From NCBI GenBank assembly GCA_937922085.1, contig CAKZVD010000003.1:186001-250000 (forward strand): DNA of 64,000 bases. Reading direction: 5' to 3'. Of this stretch, positions 35,806 through 45,254 are shown piece by piece. Origin of the DNA: an uncultured Tenacibaculum sp. Lineage in GTDB: Bacteria > Bacteroidota > Bacteroidia > Flavobacteriales > Flavobacteriaceae. The first letter of the stretch is position 1. Every line of letters begins with the position of its first letter. Both the position numbers and the translations under genes were made by a program. The notes below the pieces were generated by a model. It did no database searches. It was not told where the DNA came from and saw nothing but the letters and a program-made list of their open reading frames with translations.

Positions 35806-36379
35806 ACTTATTATCGCTATTATTTTTATGACTTGTATCAGTTGTAATTCGAAAAAACAAGAAACAAAGAATACCATTGCTAATACTAATATGAATATCA
35901 CCAGTCCTCTATTATATGCGATGAATGCAAATAACACTTCTTCATATAATTATTCTTCTCCTTATGATATATTTATTGATATCAAAAAAATTAAAAGCAA
36001 TAATTATAATCTTGTTGTAAAAATGGAATTAAATAATGGTTCTATTTATATTTCACCAAATTCAGTTAGAGATTTTAAAGGTAAATTTTCATTAAAAATA
36101 AATGAGAGTGATAAATTTGAAAAAACATCAAACCTTATTGAAAAACCACTTTCAGTTGAGACATATGATTACCATCCTTTTGTTCAAGGTAATGTTAATT
36201 GGGTTAAAAATAATACAACATATACTCAAAAACTAAAATTAAATTCTGAAGAAAATTTTAAAGTTTCAGGTTACATTCAATTCACTATTGAACCTCGTTG
36301 TACCTTAGAAAAAATACCATTTGTTATTATACATGAAAAAGGTAAAATGAAAATAGAACTAATACAAGATAAATGTTAA
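35798..36379 (+). CDS. lipoprotein of unknown function
   Basis: A lipobox (MTCISC) near residue 16 is followed by a low-complexity linker rich in Asn, Ser and Thr and a beta-rich domain from about residue 45. Length 193. No recognisable domain. The C-terminus ends with a cysteine, and a second late cysteine (EPRCTLEK) could form a disulfide with it. Confidence 0.65.
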   Translation: MYKLIIAIIFMTCISCNSKKQETKNTIANTNMNITSPLLYAMNANNTSSYNYSSPYDIFIDIKKIKSNNYNLVVKMELNNGSIYISPNSVRDFKGKFSLKINESDKFEKTSNLIEKPLSVETYDYHPFVQGNVNWVKNNTTYTQKLKLNSEENFKVSGYIQFTIEPRCTLEKIPFVIIHEKGKMKIELIQDKC

Positions 36380-36385
36380 TTTAAA

Positions 36386-36462
36386 TCTGTTCAATACTAT
36401 TTTATATACTTTTAGTTATTATAAATAATTTATGTACTTCAATGAAATTAGTATTGAACAGA
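36386..36462. repeat. long-range inverted repeat
   Basis: A perfect 14-bp inverted repeat, TCTGTTCAATACTA (36386-36399) and TAGTATTGAACAGA (36449-36462), encloses a 49-nt loop. It lies after the lipoprotein gene and may be a terminator-like or RNA structure. There is no transposase nearby. Confidence 0.5.
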
Positions 36463-36614
36463 ATTTTCAACATATTCGAAGTTTGATTATAGCTTAGTTA
36501 ATAAGTTATATAAATTGAAATCATACCACAAAATTAAACCAATACATAAGATAATGTGATAAACATTTCTTTTTAAAAGTTATACAATATCTTTAGTGTG
36601 ATTAAAGGATTAAT

Positions 36615-37643
36615 TTATTTAAAAAAAACACGTTTAATTTTCCCTTTCTTCTCAGGATTTTTTTTGTCATAGATAAATTTAATTTTTGTGTACCCTCTAT
36701 ATTCTACGGGCTGATCTTTTAATCCGTAATGACCTAACTCAATATTATTTCCAAAAGAGTCAAATTTGTATAAATCATATGCTTTATCTCTACCTAACAT
36801 TAATTCTCCTTTTTTATTTATTGTAGCATATTTAACGCAGTTTCCATTTTTATCATAAGTTATCTTTCCTCCTGCACTCTCTAAAAAAGAACCAATAACA
36901 GCCTCTTTTTTAGCATTATAAAATCGAAAACCTATTAAATTAAAATCTTTATCATATTCAGCTTTGTCTATAGCTATTCCTTTTTCATCATCAAAATCAT
37001 TTATTAATTCTCCCTTATCATTTATATGGTTCATAGAAATTAATATTCCTTCTTTCGAATATTTATATAAAGTAGTTAAAAAGTAATAATATGGTCGCAT
37101 TGTTACATATTCTCCTTTCTTATTTTTCCTTTTCTCTACTACATCAAAATTATTTTCATGATTCCATATATATTCGGCTATATTCCAGGTACTATTAGTC
37201 AATTTACCTTTATCATTATAAAATTTCACATTACTCTTTTTCCCTTTATTATTATACTCATATACTTCTTTAAATACATTCATACTATTATAACATTGAT
37301 TTCCTAAAGCATCATAAAAAGTTCTTATTTCTAAATTTCCTTCATATCTTATTAATGTTTTTGAAAAAACATTTCTAAATCCATCCATTAAACCTGCTCT
37401 CATCCTTTTTATTTGCTTGTTTTTAAACAAATATTGAATTGAAGTTAATCTGTTTTTTGAATCATAAGTTAATTTATAATAATTTTCATTCTTTGTTCTC
37501 TCTACAGGAATTTCTATTCTTCCTTTTACTTCTGAATATGGAGTTTCTCTAAATATTAAATGCTTATAGTATTTAATAATTTCATTTTGACTAATTAGTT
37601 GAAAACTAATTAGAATTAAAAATAATGTAAATCGTGTTTTCAT
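36615..37643 (-). CDS. exported YD-repeat-like protein
   Basis: After a signal peptide (ending LISQ) the protein shows repeated wall- or surface-type motifs such as YDSKNRLTSIQY, YDKNGNCVKYATI and FDSFGNNIELGHY, the YD-repeat style of short beta strands. Length 342. Function unknown; such repeats usually form surface carbohydrate- or protein-binding structures. A 39-bp palindrome separates it from rlmF. Confidence 0.7.
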   Translation of the reverse strand: MKTRFTLFLILISFQLISQNEIIKYYKHLIFRETPYSEVKGRIEIPVERTKNENYYKLTYDSKNRLTSIQYLFKNKQIKRMRAGLMDGFRNVFSKTLIRYEGNLEIRTFYDALGNQCYNSMNVFKEVYEYNNKGKKSNVKFYNDKGKLTNSTWNIAEYIWNHENNFDVVEKRKNKKGEYVTMRPYYYFLTTLYKYSKEGILISMNHINDKGELINDFDDEKGIAIDKAEYDKDFNLIGFRFYNAKKEAVIGSFLESAGGKITYDKNGNCVKYATINKKGELMLGRDKAYDLYKFDSFGNNIELGHYGLKDQPVEYRGYTKIKFIYDKKNPEKKGKIKRVFFK

Positions 37644-37662
37644 TGTAATAGTTTTTAAAAAA

Positions 37663-37747
37663 CAAATATAACTAATTATTTAGTTTAACTAAATAATTAG
37701 TTATATACTTTAAATCCTTTTATATAAAAAGATTTAAAGTATTTTTG
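37663..37747. promoter_or_regulatory. divergent promoters around a 39-bp palindrome
   Basis: A perfect palindrome of 19-bp arms with one central base spans 37667-37705 (arm TATAACTAATTATTTAGTT). On its left, a minus-strand TATATTTG box (37670-37663) serves the YD-repeat gene and overlaps one arm. On its right, TATTTTTG (37740-37747) serves rlmF. The palindrome may bind a dimeric regulator of both genes or form a cruciform or terminator. Confidence 0.55.
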
Positions 37748-37753
37748 CCCTCT

Positions 37754-38614
37754 ATGCATTTAAACAACATACATAATAATCAAAATTATAATTTTGAAAA
37801 ATTACAACAAGTAAACTCAGAGTTAAAAGATTTCATATTTAAAAATGAATATGATACTTTAACTATTGATTTTTCAAATCCTAATGCAGTTATAGCTTTA
37901 AATAAAGCGCTTTTAATAGGTCATTACAACTTAAATGATTGGCAATTACCTAAAGGGTATTTATGTCCTCCCATACCTAGTCGAGTTGATTATATTCATC
38001 ATATAGCAGATTTATTAAATAGTAATTCAAAAAAAATAAAAGGAATAGATATTGGTGTCGGTGCAAATGCTATTTATTCTATTTTAGGAGCACAAGTGTA
38101 TAATTGGAATATGATTGGATCAGATATTCATTTAAAAAGTGTACAAGCTGCTAAAAAGAATATAAGTTTTACTCCTGCTCTTCATAAGAAAGTAAAAATA
38201 ATTCATCAAACAAATAATGCCAATATTTTTGAAGGTATTATTAATGAAAATGATTTTTTCAATTTTACAATGTGCAACCCTCCTTTTCATAACTCTGAAG
38301 AGGCAGCAATGAAAGGTACTTTGCGTAAACTTGAAAATTTATATAAAGAAAAACTCGAATTAAATTTCGGTGGACAATCACATGAATTATGGTGTAATGG
38401 TGGTGAATCTTTATTTATTAAACGAATGATTAAGCAGAGTGCTCTTTTTCAAAAACAAGTAGGCTATTTTACCTGTTTGGTTTCTAAGAAAGAAAACTTA
38501 CCAAAAATTGAAAAACAATTATCTAAATTAAAAACATCATTTAAAATTATACCAATGCAACATGGTAATAAAAAAACAAGAATTATTGTTTGGTCTTTTA
38601 TAAATAAATTATAA
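37754..38614 (+). CDS. rlmF: 23S rRNA adenine(1618)-N6-methyltransferase RlmF
   Basis: The MCNPPFH catalytic motif typical of N6-adenine methyltransferases follows a SAM-binding GIDIGVGANAIY segment. The N-terminal part (WQLPKGYLCPPIPSRVDYIHHIADLL) is the RlmF hallmark. It methylates A1618 of 23S rRNA. I use the ATG at 37754; the TTG at 37745 lies within the -7 box. The box ends 6 bp before this ATG, so the message may be leaderless. Length 286. Confidence 0.93.
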   Translation: MHLNNIHNNQNYNFEKLQQVNSELKDFIFKNEYDTLTIDFSNPNAVIALNKALLIGHYNLNDWQLPKGYLCPPIPSRVDYIHHIADLLNSNSKKIKGIDIGVGANAIYSILGAQVYNWNMIGSDIHLKSVQAAKKNISFTPALHKKVKIIHQTNNANIFEGIINENDFFNFTMCNPPFHNSEEAAMKGTLRKLENLYKEKLELNFGGQSHELWCNGGESLFIKRMIKQSALFQKQVGYFTCLVSKKENLPKIEKQLSKLKTSFKIIPMQHGNKKTRIIVWSFINKL

Positions 38615-38660
38615 CCATCTTTAGAAAATTATTAATGTAACATATTTAAAAAATATTTGA

Positions 38661-39698
38661 ATGTTTATTAGAAAAAATTTTAGCTTCAAAAATATTCTGC
38701 GTTTTTCAGGTGCACATATTATTTGGCTTACTTTATGGACTTTTTTTGTTGTAATACTATACAAATATTCATCCTTTAAGCTTTTTTCAATTCCATGGCT
38801 TCCTTTATCTCTTATAGGTACAGCTGTAGCCTTTTATGTAGGTTTTAAAAATAACAATGCATATGATCGCTTATGGGAAGCAAGAAAAATATGGGGAGCC
38901 ATAATAAACGATAGTAGAAGTTGGGGAGCTAGTGTTACTGGATTTATAAACAATCAATTTAGAACAGATAACTTATCAGAAAATGAATTATTCAAAATAA
39001 AAAAGCGCCTAACATATACACATATTGGGTGGTTATATTCTTTAAGAAGTCAATTATTAATCCCAACTCCATGGGAACATATAAACCAAAGTAAAGGAAT
39101 AAAAAAGATAGCAAAAAAGCGCCTAGAAAATTCTGGTATTGGTTTATACAAAGAAGAACATGCTGATAGTGACGCTAAAAACTTTTTGCCTAATAAAGAT
39201 GTTGATTATTTAGTTAATTGTAAAAATACAGCTACACAAATAATAGCTAATCAAGCAACTTATTTAGCAGAATTACGAGAAATAAATGCTATTGATGATT
39301 TTAGGCATATTGAATTACAAGAGCTTTTAAATAACTTTTATGCACATCAAGGTAAATGTGAAAGAATTAAAAAGTTTCCTTTACCAAGGCAGTATGCAAG
39401 TACTAGTTTTATTTTTATCGGTATTTTTATCTTTATGCTTCCATTTGGTATGATTTCTGAATTTTCAAAACTGGGAGAATACGGTGTATGGCTAGCAATT
39501 CCTTTCACTGTAGTTGTAGGATGGATTTTTTTAATGATGGAATTAGTAGGAGATTATTCTGAAAATCCTTTTGAAGGATTAGGTAACGATATTCCTATGT
39601 TATCTTTATGCAGAACTATAGAAATAGATTTACGTGAAATGCTCGGAGAAACAGAATTACCAGAACCTATTAAAGCTAAGAACAATATTTTAATGTAA
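38661..39698 (+). CDS. bestrophin family ion-channel-like protein
   Basis: The bestrophin signature FYVGFKNNNAYDRLWEARKIWGAIINDSRSWG is near residue 55, with four hydrophobic segments and a C-terminal LPFGMISEF helix. Bacterial bestrophins form pentameric cation or anion channels. Length 345 is normal. It lies 46 bp after rlmF and ends in a hairpin that overlaps its stop codon. Confidence 0.9.
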   Translation: MFIRKNFSFKNILRFSGAHIIWLTLWTFFVVILYKYSSFKLFSIPWLPLSLIGTAVAFYVGFKNNNAYDRLWEARKIWGAIINDSRSWGASVTGFINNQFRTDNLSENELFKIKKRLTYTHIGWLYSLRSQLLIPTPWEHINQSKGIKKIAKKRLENSGIGLYKEEHADSDAKNFLPNKDVDYLVNCKNTATQIIANQATYLAELREINAIDDFRHIELQELLNNFYAHQGKCERIKKFPLPRQYASTSFIFIGIFIFMLPFGMISEFSKLGEYGVWLAIPFTVVVGWIFLMMELVGDYSENPFEGLGNDIPMLSLCRTIEIDLREMLGETELPEPIKAKNNILM

Positions 39699-39712
39699 AA
39701 AATATTGTTCTT
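39678..39712. terminator. convergent terminator
   Basis: AAGAACAATATTTT (39678-39691) and AAAATATTGTTCTT (39699-39712) form a 14-bp stem with a 7-nt loop. It overlaps the stop of the bestrophin gene and that of the convergent TfoX-like gene, terminating both. Confidence 0.75.
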
Positions 39713-40040
39713 ATTTATTTTTACTCACTTGAATATCATAAGATTCCCTCGCCCAGAATATAAAATCGTTAGCATTCTCAAAAACAGTAATAGGAACTAT
39801 ATAGAATGATGGTAAAGGGGTTTTATTTTTAAAAATTTTTATTGAATCAGATCCTGCTTTTATATATTTTTCTTTATTTGTTTCATCTATTTTAAAAGCT
39901 ACTATATCATTATAAACTAAACCAAACATTAACCCTTCAAAATAAAGCCCAACACCTCCAAACATCTTTTTGGTATATACACCATTCCAATTAGATAATT
40001 GATCTAATACATATTCTAAAAAATCATTTGATACTGGCAT
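39711..40040 (-). CDS. TfoX N-terminal domain protein
   Basis: The 109 residues contain the domain's characteristic KKMFGGVGLYFEGLMFGLVYNDIVAFKID and FWARESYDIQVS. In other bacteria TfoX proteins regulate competence, but isolated N-terminal domains are widespread in Bacteroidota without known function. Convergent with the bestrophin gene. Confidence 0.88.
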   Translation of the reverse strand: MPVSNDFLEYVLDQLSNWNGVYTKKMFGGVGLYFEGLMFGLVYNDIVAFKIDETNKEKYIKAGSDSIKIFKNKTPLPSFYIVPITVFENANDFIFWARESYDIQVSKNK

Positions 40041-40295
40041 AGTTTTTAAAATTAAAAAAGAGGATTGATTACTGAAAACAAATCATCTCTATACTTATTA
40101 GTAGATATTATTTTACTATTAATATAAGCCAAATTACTATAAAATTTAATAATAATTTATTTTCAATATACCTTATTCTATTGATTTTATAAATCACAAA
40201 ATTTGCTTTTTTCTTTAACATACTTTTAACTTTAAGTAATTAAACCTTTGTAGAAATTAGTTGTCTTAAATGGAATCATTTATTAACTCATACTA

Positions 40296-42740
40296 ATGAA
40301 AAAAATTACTTTCCTTTTTTTACTAATTTGTATAACTACTTTTGGTCAGAAAAAAAGAACTCAAAAAATTAAAGTAACAGGTAAAATCATTGAAGCCTCA
40401 ACTAAACAACCTTTAGAATATGCTACATTAATATTAACTCACTTAAAAAACAAAAAAGTAACAGGCGGTGTAACCGATATTAAAGGAAATTTTTCAATTG
40501 AAGTTCCTAAGGGAACGTATGATATGAAAATAGAGTTTATTGGTTTTAAAACAAAAAAATTGCCTCAAAAAAAACTTATAGAGAACACAAGTTTAGGTAC
40601 AATATTTCTTAAAGAAGATGCAGAGTCATTAGATGAAGTTGAAATAATTGCCGAAAAATCTACTGTTGAAATTCGTTTAGATAAAAAAATCTATAATGTA
40701 GGAAAAGACATGACACTTAAAGGAGGAAATGCTTCTGATGTTTTAGATAATGTTCCTTCTGTTAATGTAGATGCTGAAGGTGCTGTAAGCTTAAGAGGTA
40801 ATGAGAATGTTCGTATTTTAATTGATGGTAAACCTTCAGCTTTAGTTGGTTTAAGTGGTACAGATGCATTAAGAAATTTACCCGCAGACGCTATTGAAAA
40901 AGTAGAAGTTATTACTTCTCCTTCTGCTCGTTATGACGCTGAAGGAACAGCAGGAATACTAAACATTATACTACGTAAAGGAAAAATAACAGGGTTTAAT
41001 GGTTCTGTCAATCTTTCTGTAGGTAATCCAGATTTATTTAGGTTAAATGGAAACTTAAATTATCGCACCAAAAAATTCAATTTGTTTTCTAATTTAGGCT
41101 ATTCATATAGAAAAGGACCTGGAAATGCTTTTAGCGATTTTACAAATTTAGAAAACGGTACTATTACAGATTTTAGAACAGAACAAAGGAATTATAAAAG
41201 AAAAAATAATAATTATAATGGTTCTATTGGTTTAGAGTATTATTTAAATAAGAAAAGTTCCTTAACAGGTACTTTCTTTTATAGAGATAGTAATGGCGAT
41301 GATATTGCTACAAATATTACAAATAATTTAGATATAAATAGAAATATTTTAACCACTATTAATAGAGTTGAAAATGAAAATGAAGATGGAATTGATAAAC
41401 AGTTTTCTTTAAATTACACCAATAATTTAGATGACAAAGGGCAAAAAGTAACTGTAGATTTTCAAATTAGTGATAATAATGAAGATGAATTTTCTAATAT
41501 TACTGATAATAATACTTTATCTGAATTAAACAGTCAGTTTACAAAATCAAATAGTACTTTATTTCAAATAGATTATGTCTTACCTATTGGTAAAAAACAT
41601 CAATTAGAATTAGGTCATAAATCAGATTTTCAAAATTTGGATTCCGATTTTAGAGTTCGTAATGCTACAGGAGGTTTATTAAATCCTGATCCTTCAAATG
41701 CTATTGAATTTAAGCAAAATATTTATGCTCACTATGCGCAATTTGGTAGTAAATTCGATAAATTTTCTTATTTATTAGGGTTACGAGTAGAAATCACTGA
41801 TATCGATTTATTATTATTAAATACAGGAGAATTTTCTGACAAAAATTTTACAGAATGGTTTCCTACTATCAATTTTGGGTATGAATTAAATGATACTGAT
41901 AATGTTACTCTTGGGTATAGCAGAAGATTAAGAAGGCCTCGCTATTGGTTTTTAAATCCGTTTGAAACACGTAGTTCTCCTACTTCTGTTTTTAAAGGTA
42001 ATCCAGACTTAAACCCTACTTATACCAATTCTTTCGATTTAGGATATATTACAAGGTTAGGAAAATTAACCCTTAACTCTTCTCTATATTATCAACTTTC
42101 TACCGATTTAATTCGTCCTGTTTCTATTATTGAAGAACGAACAATTAATGGAGAGCCTACAAATGTTTTTGTACGACAACCTGTTAACTTAAATGATGAA
42201 ACTCGTTATGGTTTTGAACTAACAACAAATTACAATCCTGCTAAGTGGGCTCGTTTTTCTACAAGTTTCAATTTCTTTAAATTTAATACCGAAGCTTTTA
42301 ATTATATTTCTACAGCACCAGATGGTACAGAAATCACTACACTTTTACCAGAAGTAAATAATAGTACTTGGTTTGCTCGTTTTAATTCTAGAATAACCTT
42401 GCCTGCTAAAATTCAATGGCAAACAAGAATTATGTATAGAGGTCCTCAAGAAAATGCACAGAGTAAAAGAGAAGACATGTTTGTAACTAATTTATCTTTT
42501 AGTAAAGATATTTTTAAAGATAAAGCTACCGTTGTTTTAAATGTTAGTGATTTATTTAACGATAGAAAAAGACAAAGTACAACCTATAACCCAAATAGAG
42601 ACAATCCTAGTACAATTGCTTACCAGGAATTTCAATGGAGAGAACGTCAAATCACTTTAAGTTTTACCTATCGTTTTAATCAAAAGAAGAAACGTGAACG
42701 CCAAAGAAGTGAATTTGATGGTGGCGGACAAGCTTTTTAA
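40296..42740 (+). CDS. outer-membrane beta-barrel protein with carboxypeptidase-like N-terminal domain
   Basis: A signal peptide (ending TFGQ) is followed by a carboxypeptidase-like domain (about 22-110), plug-like segments (LRGNENVRILIDGKPSAL, IEKVEVITSPSARYDAEGTAG), and a long barrel. At 814 residues it is the same family as the protein at 10699-13089. No lipoprotein partner follows, so it is not a classic SusC/SusD pair. Its ligand is unknown. A strong terminator lies just downstream. Confidence 0.9.
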   Translation: MKKITFLFLLICITTFGQKKRTQKIKVTGKIIEASTKQPLEYATLILTHLKNKKVTGGVTDIKGNFSIEVPKGTYDMKIEFIGFKTKKLPQKKLIENTSLGTIFLKEDAESLDEVEIIAEKSTVEIRLDKKIYNVGKDMTLKGGNASDVLDNVPSVNVDAEGAVSLRGNENVRILIDGKPSALVGLSGTDALRNLPADAIEKVEVITSPSARYDAEGTAGILNIILRKGKITGFNGSVNLSVGNPDLFRLNGNLNYRTKKFNLFSNLGYSYRKGPGNAFSDFTNLENGTITDFRTEQRNYKRKNNNYNGSIGLEYYLNKKSSLTGTFFYRDSNGDDIATNITNNLDINRNILTTINRVENENEDGIDKQFSLNYTNNLDDKGQKVTVDFQISDNNEDEFSNITDNNTLSELNSQFTKSNSTLFQIDYVLPIGKKHQLELGHKSDFQNLDSDFRVRNATGGLLNPDPSNAIEFKQNIYAHYAQFGSKFDKFSYLLGLRVEITDIDLLLLNTGEFSDKNFTEWFPTINFGYELNDTDNVTLGYSRRLRRPRYWFLNPFETRSSPTSVFKGNPDLNPTYTNSFDLGYITRLGKLTLNSSLYYQLSTDLIRPVSIIEERTINGEPTNVFVRQPVNLNDETRYGFELTTNYNPAKWARFSTSFNFFKFNTEAFNYISTAPDGTEITTLLPEVNNSTWFARFNSRITLPAKIQWQTRIMYRGPQENAQSKREDMFVTNLSFSKDIFKDKATVVLNVSDLFNDRKRQSTTYNPNRDNPSTIAYQEFQWRERQITLSFTYRFNQKKKRERQRSEFDGGGQAF

Positions 42741-42755
42741 TATATTATCTAAGAA

Positions 42756-42779
42756 AACAAGGGGTTTAAGCCCCTTGTT
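42756..42779 (+). terminator. terminator of the barrel gene
   Basis: A 9-bp GC-rich stem AACAAGGGG/CCCCTTGTT with a 6-nt loop is followed by a short T-rich tract. Confidence 0.75.
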
Positions 42780-42841
42780 CTTATTATATTTTTAATACTT
42801 TTTAATAAAAATTGAATTAATTATCTACTCAAAATTTCCTT

Positions 42842-43729
42842 TTATATCTCAAATTCTATTATTAATTCTTTTTTTAAAACTCCTTTCCCTCCTGCCATTA
42901 AGCTTTTTATATTTCCATTCTCAATATCTAAATCTACAATTATTAAACTTGGAGATGGCTCTCTCATATATTTCCCTTGTTGAATATAAAAACGCTCCTT
43001 TTTAATTTTTAAAATATCAAAAAGATAACAAGCAAGTGGACCTGCAGCCATTCCTGTTCCGGCTTCTTCCAAAATTCCATAGCGAGGTGCAAACATTCTA
43101 GAAGTAGCATCATTTTTATTATTTTCAATATCTATAGAAAAAACATAATAACCTATTAAATCAAATACTTCACTTATTTCATCTATCAAATCAAAATCTG
43201 GAATTATATTTTTTAAGACTTTTTCATTTTTAACAGGTATTAGTACAAATGAATTACCTGTATTCACTAATTGTATTGATGCCTCAGGTATAAGATCATT
43301 TTTCGTTAACCCTAACGATTTTAAAATTAAATTTTCTTTATAATTAACATCAATATAATTTGGAGCTAATTGTTCCATAAAAGCAAAGTCGCCTGTCAGT
43401 TTTATTTTTCGTCTTCCATCTATTGTTTCTTTAGAAGAGTTATCTGTTTTAATAATACCTAATTGTTTTAAATATGAAAATGTAGCTATTGTTGCATGCC
43501 CACAATGTGCAATTTGTTTATTCGGTGTAAAAAAATCTAATTTAAAATCTTCTGTATTAGATTTTGATACAAAAGCGGTTTCAGATAACCCTACTTTTTT
43601 AGAAATTTCTAACTTATTTTTATCAGATAATCCATCTGCATTTAAAACGACACCTGCAGGATTACCACCTTTGCTATTTTCAACAAAGGCATTAAGAATT
43701 TGTACTGTAACTTTTTTTGAATGATCCAT
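42842..43729 (-). CDS. PhzF-family isomerase-like protein
   Basis: The N-terminal pattern NAFVENSKGGNPAGVVL, the SETAFV active-site glutamate, and the CGHATIATF motif identify the PhzF fold, shared with diaminopimelate epimerase-like enzymes. Length 295. It may be an isomerase on a small aromatic or amino acid, but no phenazine genes are nearby. It follows the sigma factor gene by 62 bp in the same orientation. Confidence 0.88.
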   Translation of the reverse strand: MDHSKKVTVQILNAFVENSKGGNPAGVVLNADGLSDKNKLEISKKVGLSETAFVSKSNTEDFKLDFFTPNKQIAHCGHATIATFSYLKQLGIIKTDNSSKETIDGRRKIKLTGDFAFMEQLAPNYIDVNYKENLILKSLGLTKNDLIPEASIQLVNTGNSFVLIPVKNEKVLKNIIPDFDLIDEISEVFDLIGYYVFSIDIENNKNDATSRMFAPRYGILEEAGTGMAAGPLACYLFDILKIKKERFYIQQGKYMREPSPSLIIVDLDIENGNIKSLMAGGKGVLKKELIIEFEI

Positions 43730-43791
43730 CTAATTGTTTTTAAACATTATATCAGATGGACGTTATTCATTTAAAAAAGACGTTACTATTT

Positions 43792-44322
43792 TTAATTATT
43801 TTCAAAATCCAGTAATTTACCTGAACTATCCGACTCAACATTTGGGCAATCTAAAATGTTTTGTTTTAAAACTCTTTTAGCTTTTTGAACTCTAGATTTT
43901 GTTCCTGAATAAGATATTTTTAGATGTTCTGCCAATTCTTTTTGTGAATATCCTTTAAAAGAAGTTAAAAGAATAGCTTCTTTATGTATAGAAGAAAGGG
44001 TTTCTATTTTTTGATTGATACAATTCGTTAGTTTTGAATAATCAAAATTTTCATTTTGTTCTTCTGGAAAATCAAAATCATTTATTGAAATTTTCTTGCT
44101 TTTAGACTTCCGAAAATAATCAATAATTACATTTCTAGTAATTTGATATACCCAAGATGTAAGTTTAGAACTATGTTTTAGTTGATATATTTTTGTTTGA
44201 ATCTTTAAGAAAACTTCTTGATGAAGATCTTTAGATACTTGTTCGTCCTTTATTTTAAAAAGAATAAAAGTATATAATTCTTCATGTAAATCGAGCCAAA
44301 TAGTATTAATCTCAGTTTTCAT
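43792..44322 (-). CDS. SigZ-like RNA polymerase sigma-70 family factor
   Basis: Region 2 (DLHQEVFLKIQTKIYQL, LTSWVYQITRNVIIDYFRK) and region 4 (LTSFKGYSQKELAEHLKISYSGTKSRVQKAKRVLK) are visible in 176 residues, with no region 1 or 3. This is an extracytoplasmic-function-type factor; the C-terminal cysteine-containing tail (CPNVESDSSGKLLDF) is reminiscent of SigZ. No anti-sigma gene is adjacent. The genes it controls are unknown. Confidence 0.8.
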   Translation of the reverse strand: MKTEINTIWLDLHEELYTFILFKIKDEQVSKDLHQEVFLKIQTKIYQLKHSSKLTSWVYQITRNVIIDYFRKSKSKKISINDFDFPEEQNENFDYSKLTNCINQKIETLSSIHKEAILLTSFKGYSQKELAEHLKISYSGTKSRVQKAKRVLKQNILDCPNVESDSSGKLLDFENN

Positions 44323-44350
44323 AATTTAAAAATAAACAATATAAAGCTAA

Positions 44351-44375
44351 AAAAGCCTGCATAATGCAGGCTTTT
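44351..44375 (-). terminator. terminator after the 44399 lipoprotein gene
   Basis: AAAAGCCTGCAT and ATGCAGGCTTTT form a perfect 12-bp stem around one base, closing the minus-strand gene before the sigma factor gene. Confidence 0.8.
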
Positions 44376-44398
44376 CTTATAAAAATATGACTTAAATA

Positions 44399-44950
44399 TT
44401 ATTCATAGATATAATTAAATGTACCGTCTGTAACTGTAAAATCTACAGTAGCATTAGGGTCAGCTGGAGTTTCTGTTGTAGTAAACTCAAAAGTACCTTT
44501 TACCATTTTTTCCGAAGAATTTACTTCCGTTATTACTAAAGTTCCTTCTTTTGTATATTCAGAGATATCATTAAGAAGATCAAACATTCTTATAAAATGC
44601 GAAGGAGGTGTATTAAAAGTTTCTGCACCTATAGAATAGGTACCAACAGCAATATCACTTCTTTTCAACCATATGTTAATCTCACGATTTCCAATTACCC
44701 CTCCTTGTCTTGCTTGAAGCATCACAAAATCTTCAATAGGATAATAACTCCATATATTGGTCATAGAAAACTCATTATTTCCAAAAGGGTTATTTGCTTC
44801 AAAAGTTTTTCCATTCATTTTTGCAGTCATAGCAAATTCTTTAGTATTCATTTCTGTACCATCATCATTTACAGAACATGATAATAAATTTAAAGCAAAT
44901 AAAAATACTAAAGTTAAAGTGTAATAGTTTTTCATAAAATTTGTTTTCAT
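44399..44950 (-). CDS. lipoprotein of unknown function (DUF6252-like)
   Basis: The frame opens with a signal and lipobox (LLSCSVNDD). The 183-residue product has a beta-rich body with FAMTAKMNGKTFEANNPFG near the N-terminus and KMVKGTFEFTTT near the C-terminus, a pattern seen in small Bacteroidota lipoproteins whose role is unknown. An alternative start at MKNYYTL, 5 codons later, would suit the signal peptide equally well. Terminators lie on both sides, so it is transcribed alone. Confidence 0.6.
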   Translation of the reverse strand: MKTNFMKNYYTLTLVFLFALNLLSCSVNDDGTEMNTKEFAMTAKMNGKTFEANNPFGNNEFSMTNIWSYYPIEDFVMLQARQGGVIGNREINIWLKRSDIAVGTYSIGAETFNTPPSHFIRMFDLLNDISEYTKEGTLVITEVNSSEKMVKGTFEFTTTETPADPNATVDFTVTDGTFNYIYE

Positions 44951-45040
44951 AAAGTAGTTAAGTCTACAAAACTATTATTTTTCTATAGTTAAACAATAAT
45001 AACAGTTCATTTTATTTACATATTTTTTTCATAAAAAAAA

Positions 45041-45055
45041 CCCGCATAATGCGGG
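45041..45055 (-). terminator. terminator after the 57-residue membrane gene
   Basis: CCCGCAT-A-ATGCGGG is flanked by A and T runs and follows the small gene ending at 45081. Confidence 0.8.
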
Positions 45056-45080
45056 CTTTTTATTCTATATTTTATAAAGC

Positions 45081-45254
45081 TTACTTTCCTTCGGCAGCTT
45101 TTTTTGCTTCTTTCTTTAATTTTAAATTTTCCCAAATAGTTCCACCAATCCAATAAGGAACTACAAACGTTAATAAAAATATTAACAACCAAAAACCGAT
45201 TGTAAATATGAACATAAACAATACTAATCCTGAAAATTGTGAAAAATCTAACAT
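45081..45254 (-). CDS. 57-residue small membrane protein
   Basis: A short frame starts with an ATG at 45252-45254 and ends with a TAA at 45081-45083. The product has one or two hydrophobic segments (LVLFMFIFTIGFWLLIFLLTF) and a WIGG turn, then a charged tail ending LKKEAKKAAEGK. Composition fits a real inner-membrane protein, and a good terminator follows it. A longer overlapping frame at 45016-45297 lacks any protein-like features. Confidence 0.65.
   Translation of the reverse strand: MLDFSQFSGLVLFMFIFTIGFWLLIFLLTFVVPYWIGGTIWENLKLKKEAKKAAEGK

Noticed and set aside
37745..37753. TTG start of rlmF, nine bases upstream of the ATG
   Set aside because: The TTG is part of the TATTTTTG promoter box, so transcription would start after it.
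40296..42740. SusC/SusD-type polysaccharide locus
   Set aside because: No SusD-like lipoprotein or glycoside hydrolase follows either barrel gene, and the barrels belong to a different family.
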